NCBI GenBank assembly: GCA_964439935.1
Contig: CAYTPW010000004.1
Location: 124,001 to 188,000, forward strand
DNA length: 64,000 nt
Origin: JABMQW01 sp964439935
Lineage (GTDB): Bacteria > Fidelibacterota > Marinisomatia > Marinisomatales > TCS56
Direction: 5' to 3'
The notes below the pieces were generated by a model that saw only the letters and a program-made list of their open reading frames with translations, made no database searches and had not been told where the DNA came from. This document shows, piece by piece, positions 42,951 through 52,030 of the stretch. The stretch's first letter is position 1. Every line of letters starts with the position of its first letter. Position numbers and translations under genes: made by a program.

Positions 42951-44288
42951 TTAAACTTCCTTCTCCATAATCTCCAGGCCCTGACGGATGACCGTGAGTA
43001 ATTCCGTTTTACTGGGGCAAGCAAAGGCTGCCAGTGCGAAGTCCTCGGGATCGCATTCCATGATACCGAGTTTCTCCATTTCTTCGACATCATTAGCCAG
43101 TATACTGCGATACAGAGCTATCGGGATAATATCCATTGGCAGCATATCTTCCCAGGCATTAAGCGGTACCAGAGCCCGGTGTCCACCATTGATCTTAGTG
43201 GAAAATTCAAAATCGGGTTTACCAGTTTTCAAATAAGCGTTAGTGAGGGTATAATTTTTACGACTGCTGCCAACTCTCGCCCATCCCAGGAAGGGGCGTT
43301 TTTTATCAACGACCAATCCGGATATTGCACTATGATAAAAGCCCAGGAAATCGACTTCCTCTGCCAGGCGACCGGTGAGCACATTCCCTGATATCAGACG
43401 CGAATCAGGATCACTTACATTATTTTCAGTTAACTGAGAGATTGGAGCACCAACACGAGTCTGCAAAAAGCCAGGCTTGGCTATCGCTGGTCCTCCTACT
43501 GCAATTACCACCCCCGGGTCATATTGACCGGTGAGAAATAATTTACCCAGGGTCGCTACCTGCTGGGGCGCTACAGTCCATACCACATCACCGGGGTTGA
43601 TTGGATCGATATGATGAACCTGAATACCAACATTACCGGCCGGATGGGGTCCACTGAATTGATGCACGGTAATACCCGGCAAGTCCTGCAAAAGATCAGG
43701 AATGAATTGACTGGTGGATACGTGAACGGCTTCACCGGTTAACCTGGTAAGTACCGACAGGCCGGTTTTAAAAGCTTCCGCGTGCTCTTCCAAAGCCAGA
43801 ATCGGATCGATTGCCAGTGGCGCTGTATCAGTTACAGAAACAAAAATGGCCTTAGGTGTGACTTCCGGATTTGCGGCCTTACCAAATGGTCGTTGCAAAA
43901 TCAGCGGCCACAGATTGGCTTTCAGAATAAAGGCAATCAAATCATCGCGAGAACTGTTTTCGATACTGATCGGGTCCTGAGTTTCAGCTATCTCTTTTTC
44001 AGCCAGCCGAATAATAATTTTGCGAATCGAACGCCGTTCCCCGTAGACGACATCCTTTATTGTACCGGCACCAGGGGATGGATAATTTACCTTAGGGGAA
44101 TTCTTGTCAAAGAACAGGGCTGATCCCAATTTAACTGAGTCACCTGTTTTAACCACCAATTTTGGTTTGATCCCCCGGAAATCAGCAGGCACGATGCCAA
44201 CTTCAGAAGGTTTTTGACCATCCTGAACAGAGCCGACCGGTGAACCGGATATACGGATATTATGACCTTTTTGTATTCTTATTTTCAT
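42951..44288 (-). CDS. nqrA: Na+-NQR subunit A
   Basis: Peripheral quinone-site subunit of 445 residues. It opens with KGHNIRISGSP, then LVVKTGDSVKLGSALFFDK and SPGAGTIKDVVYGERRSI, the biotinyl/Rnf-barrel region typical of NqrA. HVSTSQFIPDL and GGPAIAKPGFLQTRVGAPIS follow in the core. It is the first gene of the nqr operon. The 124-nt gap before it holds an AT-rich inverted repeat and no gene. Confidence 0.96.
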   Translation of the reverse strand: MKIRIQKGHNIRISGSPVGSVQDGQKPSEVGIVPADFRGIKPKLVVKTGDSVKLGSALFFDKNSPKVNYPSPGAGTIKDVVYGERRSIRKIIIRLAEKEIAETQDPISIENSSRDDLIAFILKANLWPLILQRPFGKAANPEVTPKAIFVSVTDTAPLAIDPILALEEHAEAFKTGLSVLTRLTGEAVHVSTSQFIPDLLQDLPGITVHQFSGPHPAGNVGIQVHHIDPINPGDVVWTVAPQQVATLGKLFLTGQYDPGVVIAVGGPAIAKPGFLQTRVGAPISQLTENNVSDPDSRLISGNVLTGRLAEEVDFLGFYHSAISGLVVDKKRPFLGWARVGSSRKNYTLTNAYLKTGKPDFEFSTKINGGHRALVPLNAWEDMLPMDIIPIALYRSILANDVEEMEKLGIMECDPEDFALAAFACPSKTELLTVIRQGLEIMEKEV

Positions 44289-44368
44289 TGATTTCTCTTG
44301 GATGACTTTGTGAGAGTATTTCTACTTAAAAATTTATGCTTTAACGTGGAGTTATTTTAACAGTATCG

Positions 44369-44396
44369 TTATTAAATAATTATTCCCATTTAATAA
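44369..44396. repeat. AT-rich 9-bp inverted repeat between nuoN and nqrA
   Basis: TTATTAAAT, 10 nt, ATTTAATAA: perfect 9-bp arms in the gap downstream of nuoN and upstream of nqrA. It could be an operator for the nqr operon or a weak hairpin at the end of nuo. The pure AT stem argues against a strong terminator. Confidence 0.4.
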
Positions 44397-44412
44397 GATG
44401 CCAAACATACAT

Positions 44413-45900
44413 CTACCGGATAAATATCACAAAAGAATTGCTTACCCATTCGGCCAGCGGTGCCCAATAAATACCTAACACCAATGTTGGTATGGCTAAT
44501 AGACCAGCTAACAGGGTAATGATTGAAAATCTAATTCTTAATCCGGATGGCTTCTCGGTTTCAAAAAACATGGCTTTCACAACCCGCATATAATAATACA
44601 ATGAAATAACACTATTTAAGACACCAATTATAGCCAACCAATAAAATGTCGGACCAGCTTTAATAACGGCAGCAAATATATAGAATTTGCCAATGAATCC
44701 GGCGGTAGGTGGGATACCGGTCAATGAAAACATGAACAAAGTCATAATAATTGCTAATAGTGGATAAGAGTGTCCCAGTCCGCTGAATTCAGCGACGCTA
44801 TCTTGTCCAGTACTGTTGTGAATAACCATCAGTATGTAAAACGCTCCCAGATTCATTAACAAATACAGGCTGGCATAGATCATAATGCCATAAACACCCT
44901 GTTGGGATAGGACCGGCAAACCCATCATCATATATCCAGCATGGGCGATACTGGAATAAGCCAGCATACGCTTGACGCTCAACTGCCGCAGAGCGATTAA
45001 ATTGCCAACTGTCATCGTGGCTGCAGCAAGCACTGCTAAAACCTGGTCCCACGGAAGACCTGATTTAAAGAACCATTCCAATTCAATAAAAGTACCGGGA
45101 GTACCAAATGTGGAATTGAAGAAGCGGATGATCAGTGCCAATCCTGCAGCTTTGGGGGCAACTGATAAATAAGCGGTGATTGAAGTAGGCGCTCCCTCAT
45201 AGACATCGGGTGTCCAGTAGTGAAAAGGTACAGCTGAAATCTTATACCCGAATCCGGTAAAAATAAACAAAGCGGCAAGAATCAGAGCGAGATTGGCGCT
45301 ATCCCCTAAACCAACCAGGGCGGAACGAATATCATAGATATTGGTCGAACCGGTCAATCCAAAAAGAATACTCAGACCAAATAACATTATGCCTGAGGAA
45401 AAAGCGCCATAAATCACGTATTTAAGTGATGCTTCGGTGGATCGGCGATTCCCGCGCAAATAACCAGCTAAAATGAAAGACATAATCGATACAATTTCTA
45501 ATGACAGATAGACCATTATCAAATCAGCAGCCGCTACCATCACAAACATGCCCAGCACCATGATCGCAATCAATATATAATACTCACCAACACGCTGATT
45601 TTGTAGTTCATTTTCGTTGTATGATACGAGAATTGTACAGATTGTGGCTATCAGTATCAAAATCCTGAAAAATGTACTGAATGGATCGCTGACAACAGTG
45701 CCGAGAAATAGAGAAACCGGCACGCCATTATCATTTACCAGCAAAGCAACCAGGGTCAGCAATATTCCAGCCATGACCCAATAGCCAACTCTGCTAGATT
45801 TTTCAGCCCGGTAGAATAGATCGACAATAATTGCTATCAGAATTGTTCCTGTCAATAGCAGTTCCGGTCCGAAATAACTTAGACTAGTCAAATTGGTCAT
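44413..45900 (-). CDS. nuoN: NADH-quinone oxidoreductase-type subunit N (proton pump)
   Basis: Antiporter-like membrane subunit, 495 residues, about 14 helices. Conserved elements: LEIVSIMSFILAGYLRGNRRSTEASLKY-type region (Glu of helix 5, lysine pair region), FKISAVPFHYWTPDVYEGAP and KRMLAYSSIAHAGYMMMG. Last gene of the nuo operon, 42 nt after nuoM. Confidence 0.95.
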   Translation of the reverse strand: MTNLTSLSYFGPELLLTGTILIAIIVDLFYRAEKSSRVGYWVMAGILLTLVALLVNDNGVPVSLFLGTVVSDPFSTFFRILILIATICTILVSYNENELQNQRVGEYYILIAIMVLGMFVMVAAADLIMVYLSLEIVSIMSFILAGYLRGNRRSTEASLKYVIYGAFSSGIMLFGLSILFGLTGSTNIYDIRSALVGLGDSANLALILAALFIFTGFGYKISAVPFHYWTPDVYEGAPTSITAYLSVAPKAAGLALIIRFFNSTFGTPGTFIELEWFFKSGLPWDQVLAVLAAATMTVGNLIALRQLSVKRMLAYSSIAHAGYMMMGLPVLSQQGVYGIMIYASLYLLMNLGAFYILMVIHNSTGQDSVAEFSGLGHSYPLLAIIMTLFMFSLTGIPPTAGFIGKFYIFAAVIKAGPTFYWLAIIGVLNSVISLYYYMRVVKAMFFETEKPSGLRIRFSIITLLAGLLAIPTLVLGIYWAPLAEWVSNSFVIFIR

Positions 45901-45942
45901 AATATTATTTCGTTTCCATATCGAGTGAAAGCATTACTGGCA

Positions 45943-47493
45943 TCAGAATAAGCCAGGTGCCGCTCCCAGATTGACAACCTGCTCAATTAGTTTATTAACC
46001 GATTCTCTGATGACATTCAGGAATGGTGCCGGATATACACCAAACAGCAGTGTAATCAGAGCTAGGGGAACTACAGTAAACAACTCCCGCCGATTTATCT
46101 CCGGCAGATCGGCGTATTTCGTATTCAGCTCACCAAAGAACATGCGCTGGTAGGCCCACAGAAAATAAGTCGCATTCAATAAAATACCCAAGGTTGATAA
46201 AACAACGATCATCCGGAAAACTGAAAAACCGCCAATCAGGCACATCGCTTCGCTCACAAAGCCGGACATGCTTGGTAAACCAAGTCCGGCAAAAAAGGCG
46301 ACCATTGTAATACCAGCAAAAACAGGCATGCGGTTGGCTAAACCACCAAAACCATTGATGTCGCGGTGGTGCGCGCGGTCATAAATCACTCCTACCAGGA
46401 TAAACAGCATGGCTGAAATTGTACCATGGTTGAACATTTGAAAGATAGCTCCATTCATTCCAGCCTGAGCCGACATCAGGTTGCTGCCATTCATTACGCC
46501 TGCCGCTACAACAGCCGACATACCAACCAGAGCAAAACCCATGTGATTGATACTGGAATAAGCTACCAAGCGTTTTAAATCTTTCTGAGCAAGAGCACAC
46601 AATGCACCCCAGATAATATTCACCAGACCCAGCAAAGCCAGTGCACCAACGAACCACCATACTGCTTCCGGCAGCATAGCATAATTAATCCGGAATAAAC
46701 CATACAATCCCATTTTCAGGAGAACTCCAGCCAGAATTACCGATATGGCTGTGGGCGCCTCGACATGGGCCAGGGGCAACCAGGTGTGAAATGGGAAAAT
46801 CGGTACTTTGATGGCAAAACCGATAAAAAGCAATATCCAGATAACTTTAATCGCGCTCATACCCCACCATACCAATCCACTAAGTGCGGCAGGCGCGATT
46901 TCGGCCAGTTCAACCATATTGAAAGTATAACCACAGTTGAAATAGAGCGCTAAAATTGCTACCAAAATCAAAACCGATCCAAAAAGTGTATATAAAAAGA
47001 ATTTAATGGCTGCATATTCCCGTTTTGGACCACCCCAGAGACCGATCAGGAAATACATCGGCAACAGCATAACTTCCCAAAATACGTAGAATAGGAAAAA
47101 ATCCAATGCGGTGAAAACGCCCATCATGCCAGTATCTAGCAGCAGGAATAAAGCAAAATAGCCCTTAATCATTTTATCAGTCTTCCAGCTGACAAAAACG
47201 CCAATAAATGACAATAAAGCAGTCAGTAGAACCATTGGCAAACTAAGTCCATCGACACCAAGCGAATAGAAAATATTGAAGGATGGAATCCATTGATGAT
47301 ATTCCATAAACTGGAATGTACCGGAACTGCGATCGAATGAGAACCAGAGAACGACAGCCAGAGTCAATTGAAGGCCGGTTGCGATCGCTGCTGTGATTTT
47401 AATTGTATTGGTCAGCCGATTTGGTATTAGCAGGATCGCCATCATACCAATAACCGGCAGCCAGATTAGCCAACTGAGGATTTGGGACTCCAT
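45943..47493 (-). CDS. nuoM: NADH-quinone oxidoreductase-type subunit M (proton pump)
   Basis: Antiporter-like subunit of 516 residues. SLGVDGLSLPMVLLTALLSF, FWEVMLLPMYFLIGLWGG (pump glutamate), FPFHTWLPLAHVEAPTAISV and KRLVAYSSINHMGFALVG are the classical NuoM blocks. 14 helices. It lies 50 nt after nuoL. Nothing unusual in length. Confidence 0.95.
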   Translation of the reverse strand: MESQILSWLIWLPVIGMMAILLIPNRLTNTIKITAAIATGLQLTLAVVLWFSFDRSSGTFQFMEYHQWIPSFNIFYSLGVDGLSLPMVLLTALLSFIGVFVSWKTDKMIKGYFALFLLLDTGMMGVFTALDFFLFYVFWEVMLLPMYFLIGLWGGPKREYAAIKFFLYTLFGSVLILVAILALYFNCGYTFNMVELAEIAPAALSGLVWWGMSAIKVIWILLFIGFAIKVPIFPFHTWLPLAHVEAPTAISVILAGVLLKMGLYGLFRINYAMLPEAVWWFVGALALLGLVNIIWGALCALAQKDLKRLVAYSSINHMGFALVGMSAVVAAGVMNGSNLMSAQAGMNGAIFQMFNHGTISAMLFILVGVIYDRAHHRDINGFGGLANRMPVFAGITMVAFFAGLGLPSMSGFVSEAMCLIGGFSVFRMIVVLSTLGILLNATYFLWAYQRMFFGELNTKYADLPEINRRELFTVVPLALITLLFGVYPAPFLNVIRESVNKLIEQVVNLGAAPGLF

Positions 47494-47543
47494 TATTGTC
47501 CTCCCCTAAAATTTTCCACGATGAATATTTTGCGTTACTTTCA

Positions 47544-49586
47544 TTAAACTACCTGAATAAGAAAAATGATTATTATTCCCAGCAGAGCAAATAATAGATA
47601 ATTCTGGATACGGCCGGTTTGAATTTGGCGCAACGATTGCCCGGTCCGCTGGAACATGCGTCCAATTCCATTTACAATGACTTTATCCAATCCCTCCCAA
47701 TCAACTTCACCTGAGATTTTTGATATTTTTTCGGTCACCCGGCCAAAACCATCAATAAAGCGCTGATCGTATAGCTCCCAATCCGAATAACCAACCCAAT
47801 TTGAGAATTTTAAAAATGGCTGGTAGATGAAACGCTGATACAATTCGTCAATAAAAAACTTATTGAATGATAATCGATATAGAATACCACTCCGTTCAGC
47901 CCACACTTCTGGTGATAATTGCTTGCGTAGATACATCAACCAGGCCAATAAAATTCCGATTCCAGCTAATGTCACCGATATGATCATTGCCATAACGTGG
48001 TGATGATGAATACCTTCGGTTATGACGTGCGCTGACCGAAAGTGCATCCCGGTAACCAAGGAATCCCGTGCTTCAATTAGGTACGTAAACCAGCCTGTTT
48101 CTAACAGTGGATTAATATTTGGCAGGGTATAGAATACAAAAAAAGTCATACTGCTGAGAATAATCATGGGAATCGTCATTTCACGAGGCGATTCTTTAAT
48201 ATCCGGGTAGACCTGCGGTTGTCTGGCAGTACCATGAAATGTCTTATAGATCATGCGTAGCATGTAAAATGGCGTTATCATAGCCGCTGTAAAACCAAAT
48301 AACGGAATTAGAAAATGCTTTGGTGTATGATTTGCAAAGGCCAGGCTCCCGGCCAGAATGGCATCTTTGGAAAGGAAACCGGAAAAGAACGGAACACCGG
48401 AAATTGCCAAGGTACAGATCATCATAGTCCAATAGGTATACGGCATTTTATTTTTAAAACCGCCCATGTTTCGCATATCCTGTGGATCGATGCTATAATT
48501 TTTCCAACGATCCAATGCGTGATGCATGGCATGAATCACACTCCCGGCCCCATAAAAGAGACTTGCTTTGAACATGGCATGTGTCACCAAATGAAAGAAT
48601 CCAGCCGTATAGGCACCTGTTCCAACTGCCATCACCATATAGCCCAGTTGACTCAACGTGGAATAGGCCAGAACACGCTTGATGTCATTCTGGGTAATTG
48701 CGATTATGGCGGCAAACAAGGCTGTAAATCCGCCGACATAGGCAATTATAACTAAAACATCGGGAGTTAGAATCGGAAACAGGCGCACCAGCATATAAAC
48801 ACCTGCCGCAACCATTGTAGCAGCATGAATCAACGCCGAAACCGGCGTCGGTCCTTCCATGGCATCCGGCAACCAGATGTGCAGCGGTACTTGAGCGGAC
48901 TTACCGATTGCGCCACAGAACAGTCCCAATCCTGCCAGAGTCAGTATTGTTCCTTGGATTGACCCACTGGCAACTCCTGCAAATACGTCGGAATAATTGA
49001 AAGAGCCAATGGCACTGAAAAACAGCATAATGCCAATAAAGAATCCCAGGTCCCCGACCCGATTTGTCAAAAATGCTTTTTTACCGGCAGCAGCAGCCGA
49101 ATTTTTCTGGAACCAGAATCCGATCAGCAGGTAGGAACTCAATCCCACCAGTTCCCAGAATATGTACAAGGAAATCAGATTATTAGCCAGCACAATTCCG
49201 TTCATGCTGAAAGTAAATAATCCCAGGTAAGCATAATAACGGGAATAATACTGGTCTCCAGCCATATACTTAATCGAATAGATATGCGACATGGTCGAGA
49301 TCAGTGCAACTATTACCAGCATCAATATTGTAATATTATCAATCAGGAAGCCTAATTCAATTTTGAATGCCCCCAGATACAGCCAGGTAATCAGGGCTTC
49401 TCGCTTTAATTGAGGGTCATTAAGCATCAAGGTAAATATCAGCATGCCAATTGATATTCCCAGAGTAATCAAGACCGTAAAAATCGAAATGAAATCGCCT
49501 TTTCTAGGTAATCTATTACCGAAAAAGATCTGGATAACGAAAGCCAATAATGGTAAGAACAGAATCAGAAGGCTTGATACTATCAT
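47544..49586 (-). CDS. nuoL: NADH-quinone oxidoreductase-type subunit L (proton pump with lateral helix)
   Basis: Largest antiporter-like subunit, 680 residues with about 16 helices. IFWELVGLSSYLLIGFW holds the pump glutamate. VPLHIWLPDAMEGPTPVSAL, HAATMVAAGVYMLVR and KRVLAYSTLSQLGYM follow. The C-terminal region includes the long amphipathic stretch and final anchor helix (YLLFALLGIIIIFLIQ) typical of NuoL. Start overlaps the nuoK stop as ATGA. Confidence 0.95.
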   Translation of the reverse strand: MIVSSLLILFLPLLAFVIQIFFGNRLPRKGDFISIFTVLITLGISIGMLIFTLMLNDPQLKREALITWLYLGAFKIELGFLIDNITILMLVIVALISTMSHIYSIKYMAGDQYYSRYYAYLGLFTFSMNGIVLANNLISLYIFWELVGLSSYLLIGFWFQKNSAAAAGKKAFLTNRVGDLGFFIGIMLFFSAIGSFNYSDVFAGVASGSIQGTILTLAGLGLFCGAIGKSAQVPLHIWLPDAMEGPTPVSALIHAATMVAAGVYMLVRLFPILTPDVLVIIAYVGGFTALFAAIIAITQNDIKRVLAYSTLSQLGYMVMAVGTGAYTAGFFHLVTHAMFKASLFYGAGSVIHAMHHALDRWKNYSIDPQDMRNMGGFKNKMPYTYWTMMICTLAISGVPFFSGFLSKDAILAGSLAFANHTPKHFLIPLFGFTAAMITPFYMLRMIYKTFHGTARQPQVYPDIKESPREMTIPMIILSSMTFFVFYTLPNINPLLETGWFTYLIEARDSLVTGMHFRSAHVITEGIHHHHVMAMIISVTLAGIGILLAWLMYLRKQLSPEVWAERSGILYRLSFNKFFIDELYQRFIYQPFLKFSNWVGYSDWELYDQRFIDGFGRVTEKISKISGEVDWEGLDKVIVNGIGRMFQRTGQSLRQIQTGRIQNYLLFALLGIIIIFLIQVV

Positions 49587-49888
49587 TGTTTTAACTGACT
49601 CGCTTCATCCACATTCACGGTGTGAAAAAGGTTATAGATATTGATAATTATCGCCAGTGCAACTGCTGCTTCGGCAGCTGCTAAAATGATTACAAACAAG
49701 GCAAAGATATGCCCTGAGATATTCATACCGCCAAAGCGTGCAAAGGCAATGAAATTCAGGTTGGCTGAATTCAGGATCAATTCCACCCCCATTAAAACTG
49801 CAATTGCATTCCGGCGGGTAATGACACCAAAAAGTCCCAGGCAAAACAACAATGCTCCGACGATCAGATAGATCTGCAAATGATCCAT
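49583..49888 (-). CDS. nuoK: NADH-quinone oxidoreductase-type subunit K
   Basis: Small membrane subunit of 101 residues with three helices. RRNAIAVLMGVELILNSANL carries the first conserved membrane glutamate, and FVIILAAAEAAVALAI carries the second; both belong to the proton channel. Overlaps nuoJ by 1 nt and nuoL by 4 nt. Confidence 0.95.
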   Translation of the reverse strand: MDHLQIYLIVGALLFCLGLFGVITRRNAIAVLMGVELILNSANLNFIAFARFGGMNISGHIFALFVIILAAAEAAVALAIIINIYNLFHTVNVDEASQLKQ

Positions 49889-50376
49889 CAGCGCCCCCTC
49901 CTGGAAAGCATCGCCGCTCCAATCAGTGCTCCCAGCAATAAAACGGATGCAATTTCAAACGGCAACAGATAATCGATCATCAACATAGTACCGATTGAAC
50001 CAGCCGTCTGGTCGGGTTCGGGCACCATGATTATATGCCAAGGCGTCTTTACTATCATGATCACCAAAAATATAAACAATAGTCCTGTTCCGGCGGCACT
50101 GACCCCCCTCTGCACGCTGGAATGTGAAATTCTGACGCTGGTTATTTTGTTGGTCAGCATGATCCCGAACAGTATCAGAATCAGAATACCACCAATGTAG
50201 ATTACAATTTGAACCACGCCAATAAAATCTGCCCATAAAAAAATATAGAGCGCGGCTACACCAAGAAAAGTGAATAATAACGCAACCGCAGAATAAATCA
50301 GTTGATTACTGGTAACCACGAGTAAAGCTGATGAAACAGTCAAAATTATAATCAGCCAGAAAGTAGCGGTTGCCAT
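49888..50376 (-). CDS. nuoJ: NADH-quinone oxidoreductase-type subunit J
   Basis: Membrane subunit of 162 residues with five helices. SNQLIYSAVALLFTFLGVAALYIFL and VVQIVIYIGGILILILFGIML correspond to NuoJ helices 2 and 3, the latter with the conserved tyrosine/glycine pi-bulge region. Its ATG overlaps the nuoI stop as TAATG. Low overall conservation is normal for NuoJ. Confidence 0.92.
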   Translation of the reverse strand: MATATFWLIIILTVSSALLVVTSNQLIYSAVALLFTFLGVAALYIFLWADFIGVVQIVIYIGGILILILFGIMLTNKITSVRISHSSVQRGVSAAGTGLLFIFLVIMIVKTPWHIIMVPEPDQTAGSIGTMLMIDYLLPFEIASVLLLGALIGAAMLSRRGR

Positions 50377-50957
50377 TATTTATTTTCCTCTTCTGAAAAG
50401 GATAATTCTGTCAAACGAGCTGCTTGCTTCCGGTCAATATTCGCGAACTTGAATATCAGATCGCTACGGTCATAAGTGGAATACTCATAATCGATGGTAT
50501 GCTTGTGGGAATTCGGTCCACCGGTCATATAAATACAATCTTCCGGACAAGGATAGGTGCAGAGATTACAGAAACAGCATTCTGACATGTCGATATCGAA
50601 TCGTGTCACCAGTAACCGTTTCTTGGTGTCTTTGGAAGTGGTTCCAATATCCACATCCTTAGGAACTTTTATCGTTTCTATCCTAATACAATCAACGGGA
50701 CAGACCCGAGAACACTGATAGCAACCGATGCAGTCATCGATATCCACGTGCAAACGTGAGCGGATAACGTTATAACGATCATGATTGTACCCGATATCAC
50801 GTTGTGGTTGCGGCCAGCGTTCTTCGGGATACTGAAGAGTAACATTACCTTTTCTGATCCGCAGAAGATGACCGAATGTTACGCCTAATCCGATTATCAG
50901 CGTCGTTATTGTTTCCCAAATATTTATCAGATATTGTTTCATGGTCAACTTAGCCAC
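50376..50957 (-). CDS. nuoI: NADH-quinone oxidoreductase-type subunit I (two [4Fe-4S] clusters)
   Basis: Ferredoxin subunit of 193 residues. CIGCYQCSRVCPVDC and CCFCNLCTYPCPEDC give clusters N6a and N6b. An N-terminal amphipathic/hydrophobic stretch binds the membrane arm. Start is uncertain: GTG 50957 has GGAG close by and overlaps nuoH by 13 nt, while ATG 50942 lies 2 nt after the nuoH stop without a clear ribosome site. Electrons reach it from NuoB-side partners or a soluble donor, since nuoEFG are absent. Confidence 0.95.
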   Translation of the reverse strand: MAKLTMKQYLINIWETITTLIIGLGVTFGHLLRIRKGNVTLQYPEERWPQPQRDIGYNHDRYNVIRSRLHVDIDDCIGCYQCSRVCPVDCIRIETIKVPKDVDIGTTSKDTKKRLLVTRFDIDMSECCFCNLCTYPCPEDCIYMTGGPNSHKHTIDYEYSTYDRSDLIFKFANIDRKQAARLTELSFSEEENK

Positions 50958-52030
50958 AGACTCCAGAGACCGGCTCCGAACAGATTAAAAAAGGCCAGTG
51001 GCAGTAACACTTTCCAACTGACATTCATTAGTTGATCAACCCGCAATCGGGGGAAAGTCCAGCGAAACCACATCATGACCAGGACCAGAAATACTACTTT
51101 CCCCATAAACCAGAACAAACCCCAGGTGGGACCAACCATCAGCTCATTAAAAGGACTCTGCCAGCCACCGAGGAAAACAACTGCAGCAATACCGCAAACG
51201 ATAAACATATTAGCATATTCGCTTAGAAAAAAGAAAGCCCAGCGCATACCAGAATATTCGGTATGAAACCCGGCTACCAGTTCCGATTCCGCTTCAGGAA
51301 TGTCAAATGGTGTACGGTTAATTTCGGCCACGCCGGCAATTAAATAGATGAAAAACGCCAGAAAAGTGAACGGATTTTGAAAAATAAACCAGTTCGGTAA
51401 AACGCCCCATACAGTACCCGCCTGCATGGCAGTTATGGACTGCATATTAAGCGAACCAGCCAGCATGACAATTGTGATCAGTGAAACAGCGGCTGGTATC
51501 TCATAACTGATGATCTGGGCTGCAGAGCGCATAGCTCCATACAGGGACCATTTATTGTTTGAAGCCCAACCAGCTAAAATAAGTCCAATGACTCCGAATG
51601 AACTGACCGCCAGGATATAAAAAAGCCCCACGTTGAAATCAGCCAAAACCAGTGTTTCACTGAAGGGTAAAGCAATAAAAGCAATAAAAGCGCCCAGAAA
51701 AAGGATGAATGGTGCCAGGATGAATAATTTTCGATCAGCGGCTGCAGGAATGATGTCTTCTTTCACTAGCAATTTAATAGAGTCGGCAACTGTTTGCAGT
51801 AGGCCCCATTTACCGGCATGCAAACCCGCTCCCTGGCCCATCGGTCCAACGCGATCCTGCATAAAAGCAGATACTTTGCGCTCTACATACACGGCTACAA
51901 TTGCATGGACAGCGATCAGACCGAAAATTGCAAGTCCGGTCACAATAATGACAATGATAAAAGCGCCGGGTACACCCAGGAAACCTAACCAGGAATTATT
52001 AACCCATTCAATCAACCAGGTAATTGTCAT
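50945..52030 (-). CDS. nuoH: NADH-quinone oxidoreductase-type subunit H
   Basis: Membrane subunit of 361 residues with eight helices that shapes the quinone chamber. VSAFMQDRVGPMGQGAGLHAG, NRTPFDIPEAESELVAGFH and MWFRWTFPRLRVDQLM are the invariant cytoplasmic loops. Overlaps the nuoD stop by ATGA. Gene order nuoC-D-H-I matches bacteria that lack nuoEFG within the cluster. Confidence 0.96.
   Translation of the reverse strand: MTITWLIEWVNNSWLGFLGVPGAFIIVIIVTGLAIFGLIAVHAIVAVYVERKVSAFMQDRVGPMGQGAGLHAGKWGLLQTVADSIKLLVKEDIIPAAADRKLFILAPFILFLGAFIAFIALPFSETLVLADFNVGLFYILAVSSFGVIGLILAGWASNNKWSLYGAMRSAAQIISYEIPAAVSLITIVMLAGSLNMQSITAMQAGTVWGVLPNWFIFQNPFTFLAFFIYLIAGVAEINRTPFDIPEAESELVAGFHTEYSGMRWAFFFLSEYANMFIVCGIAAVVFLGGWQSPFNELMVGPTWGLFWFMGKVVFLVLVMMWFRWTFPRLRVDQLMNVSWKVLLPLAFFNLFGAGLWSLWLS

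Noticed and set aside
48315..48755. 146-codon plus-strand frame antisense to nuoL
   Set aside because: Lies wholly within the strongly conserved nuoL gene, has no recognisable domain or ribosome site, and its composition mirrors the membrane-helix codons of the real gene.
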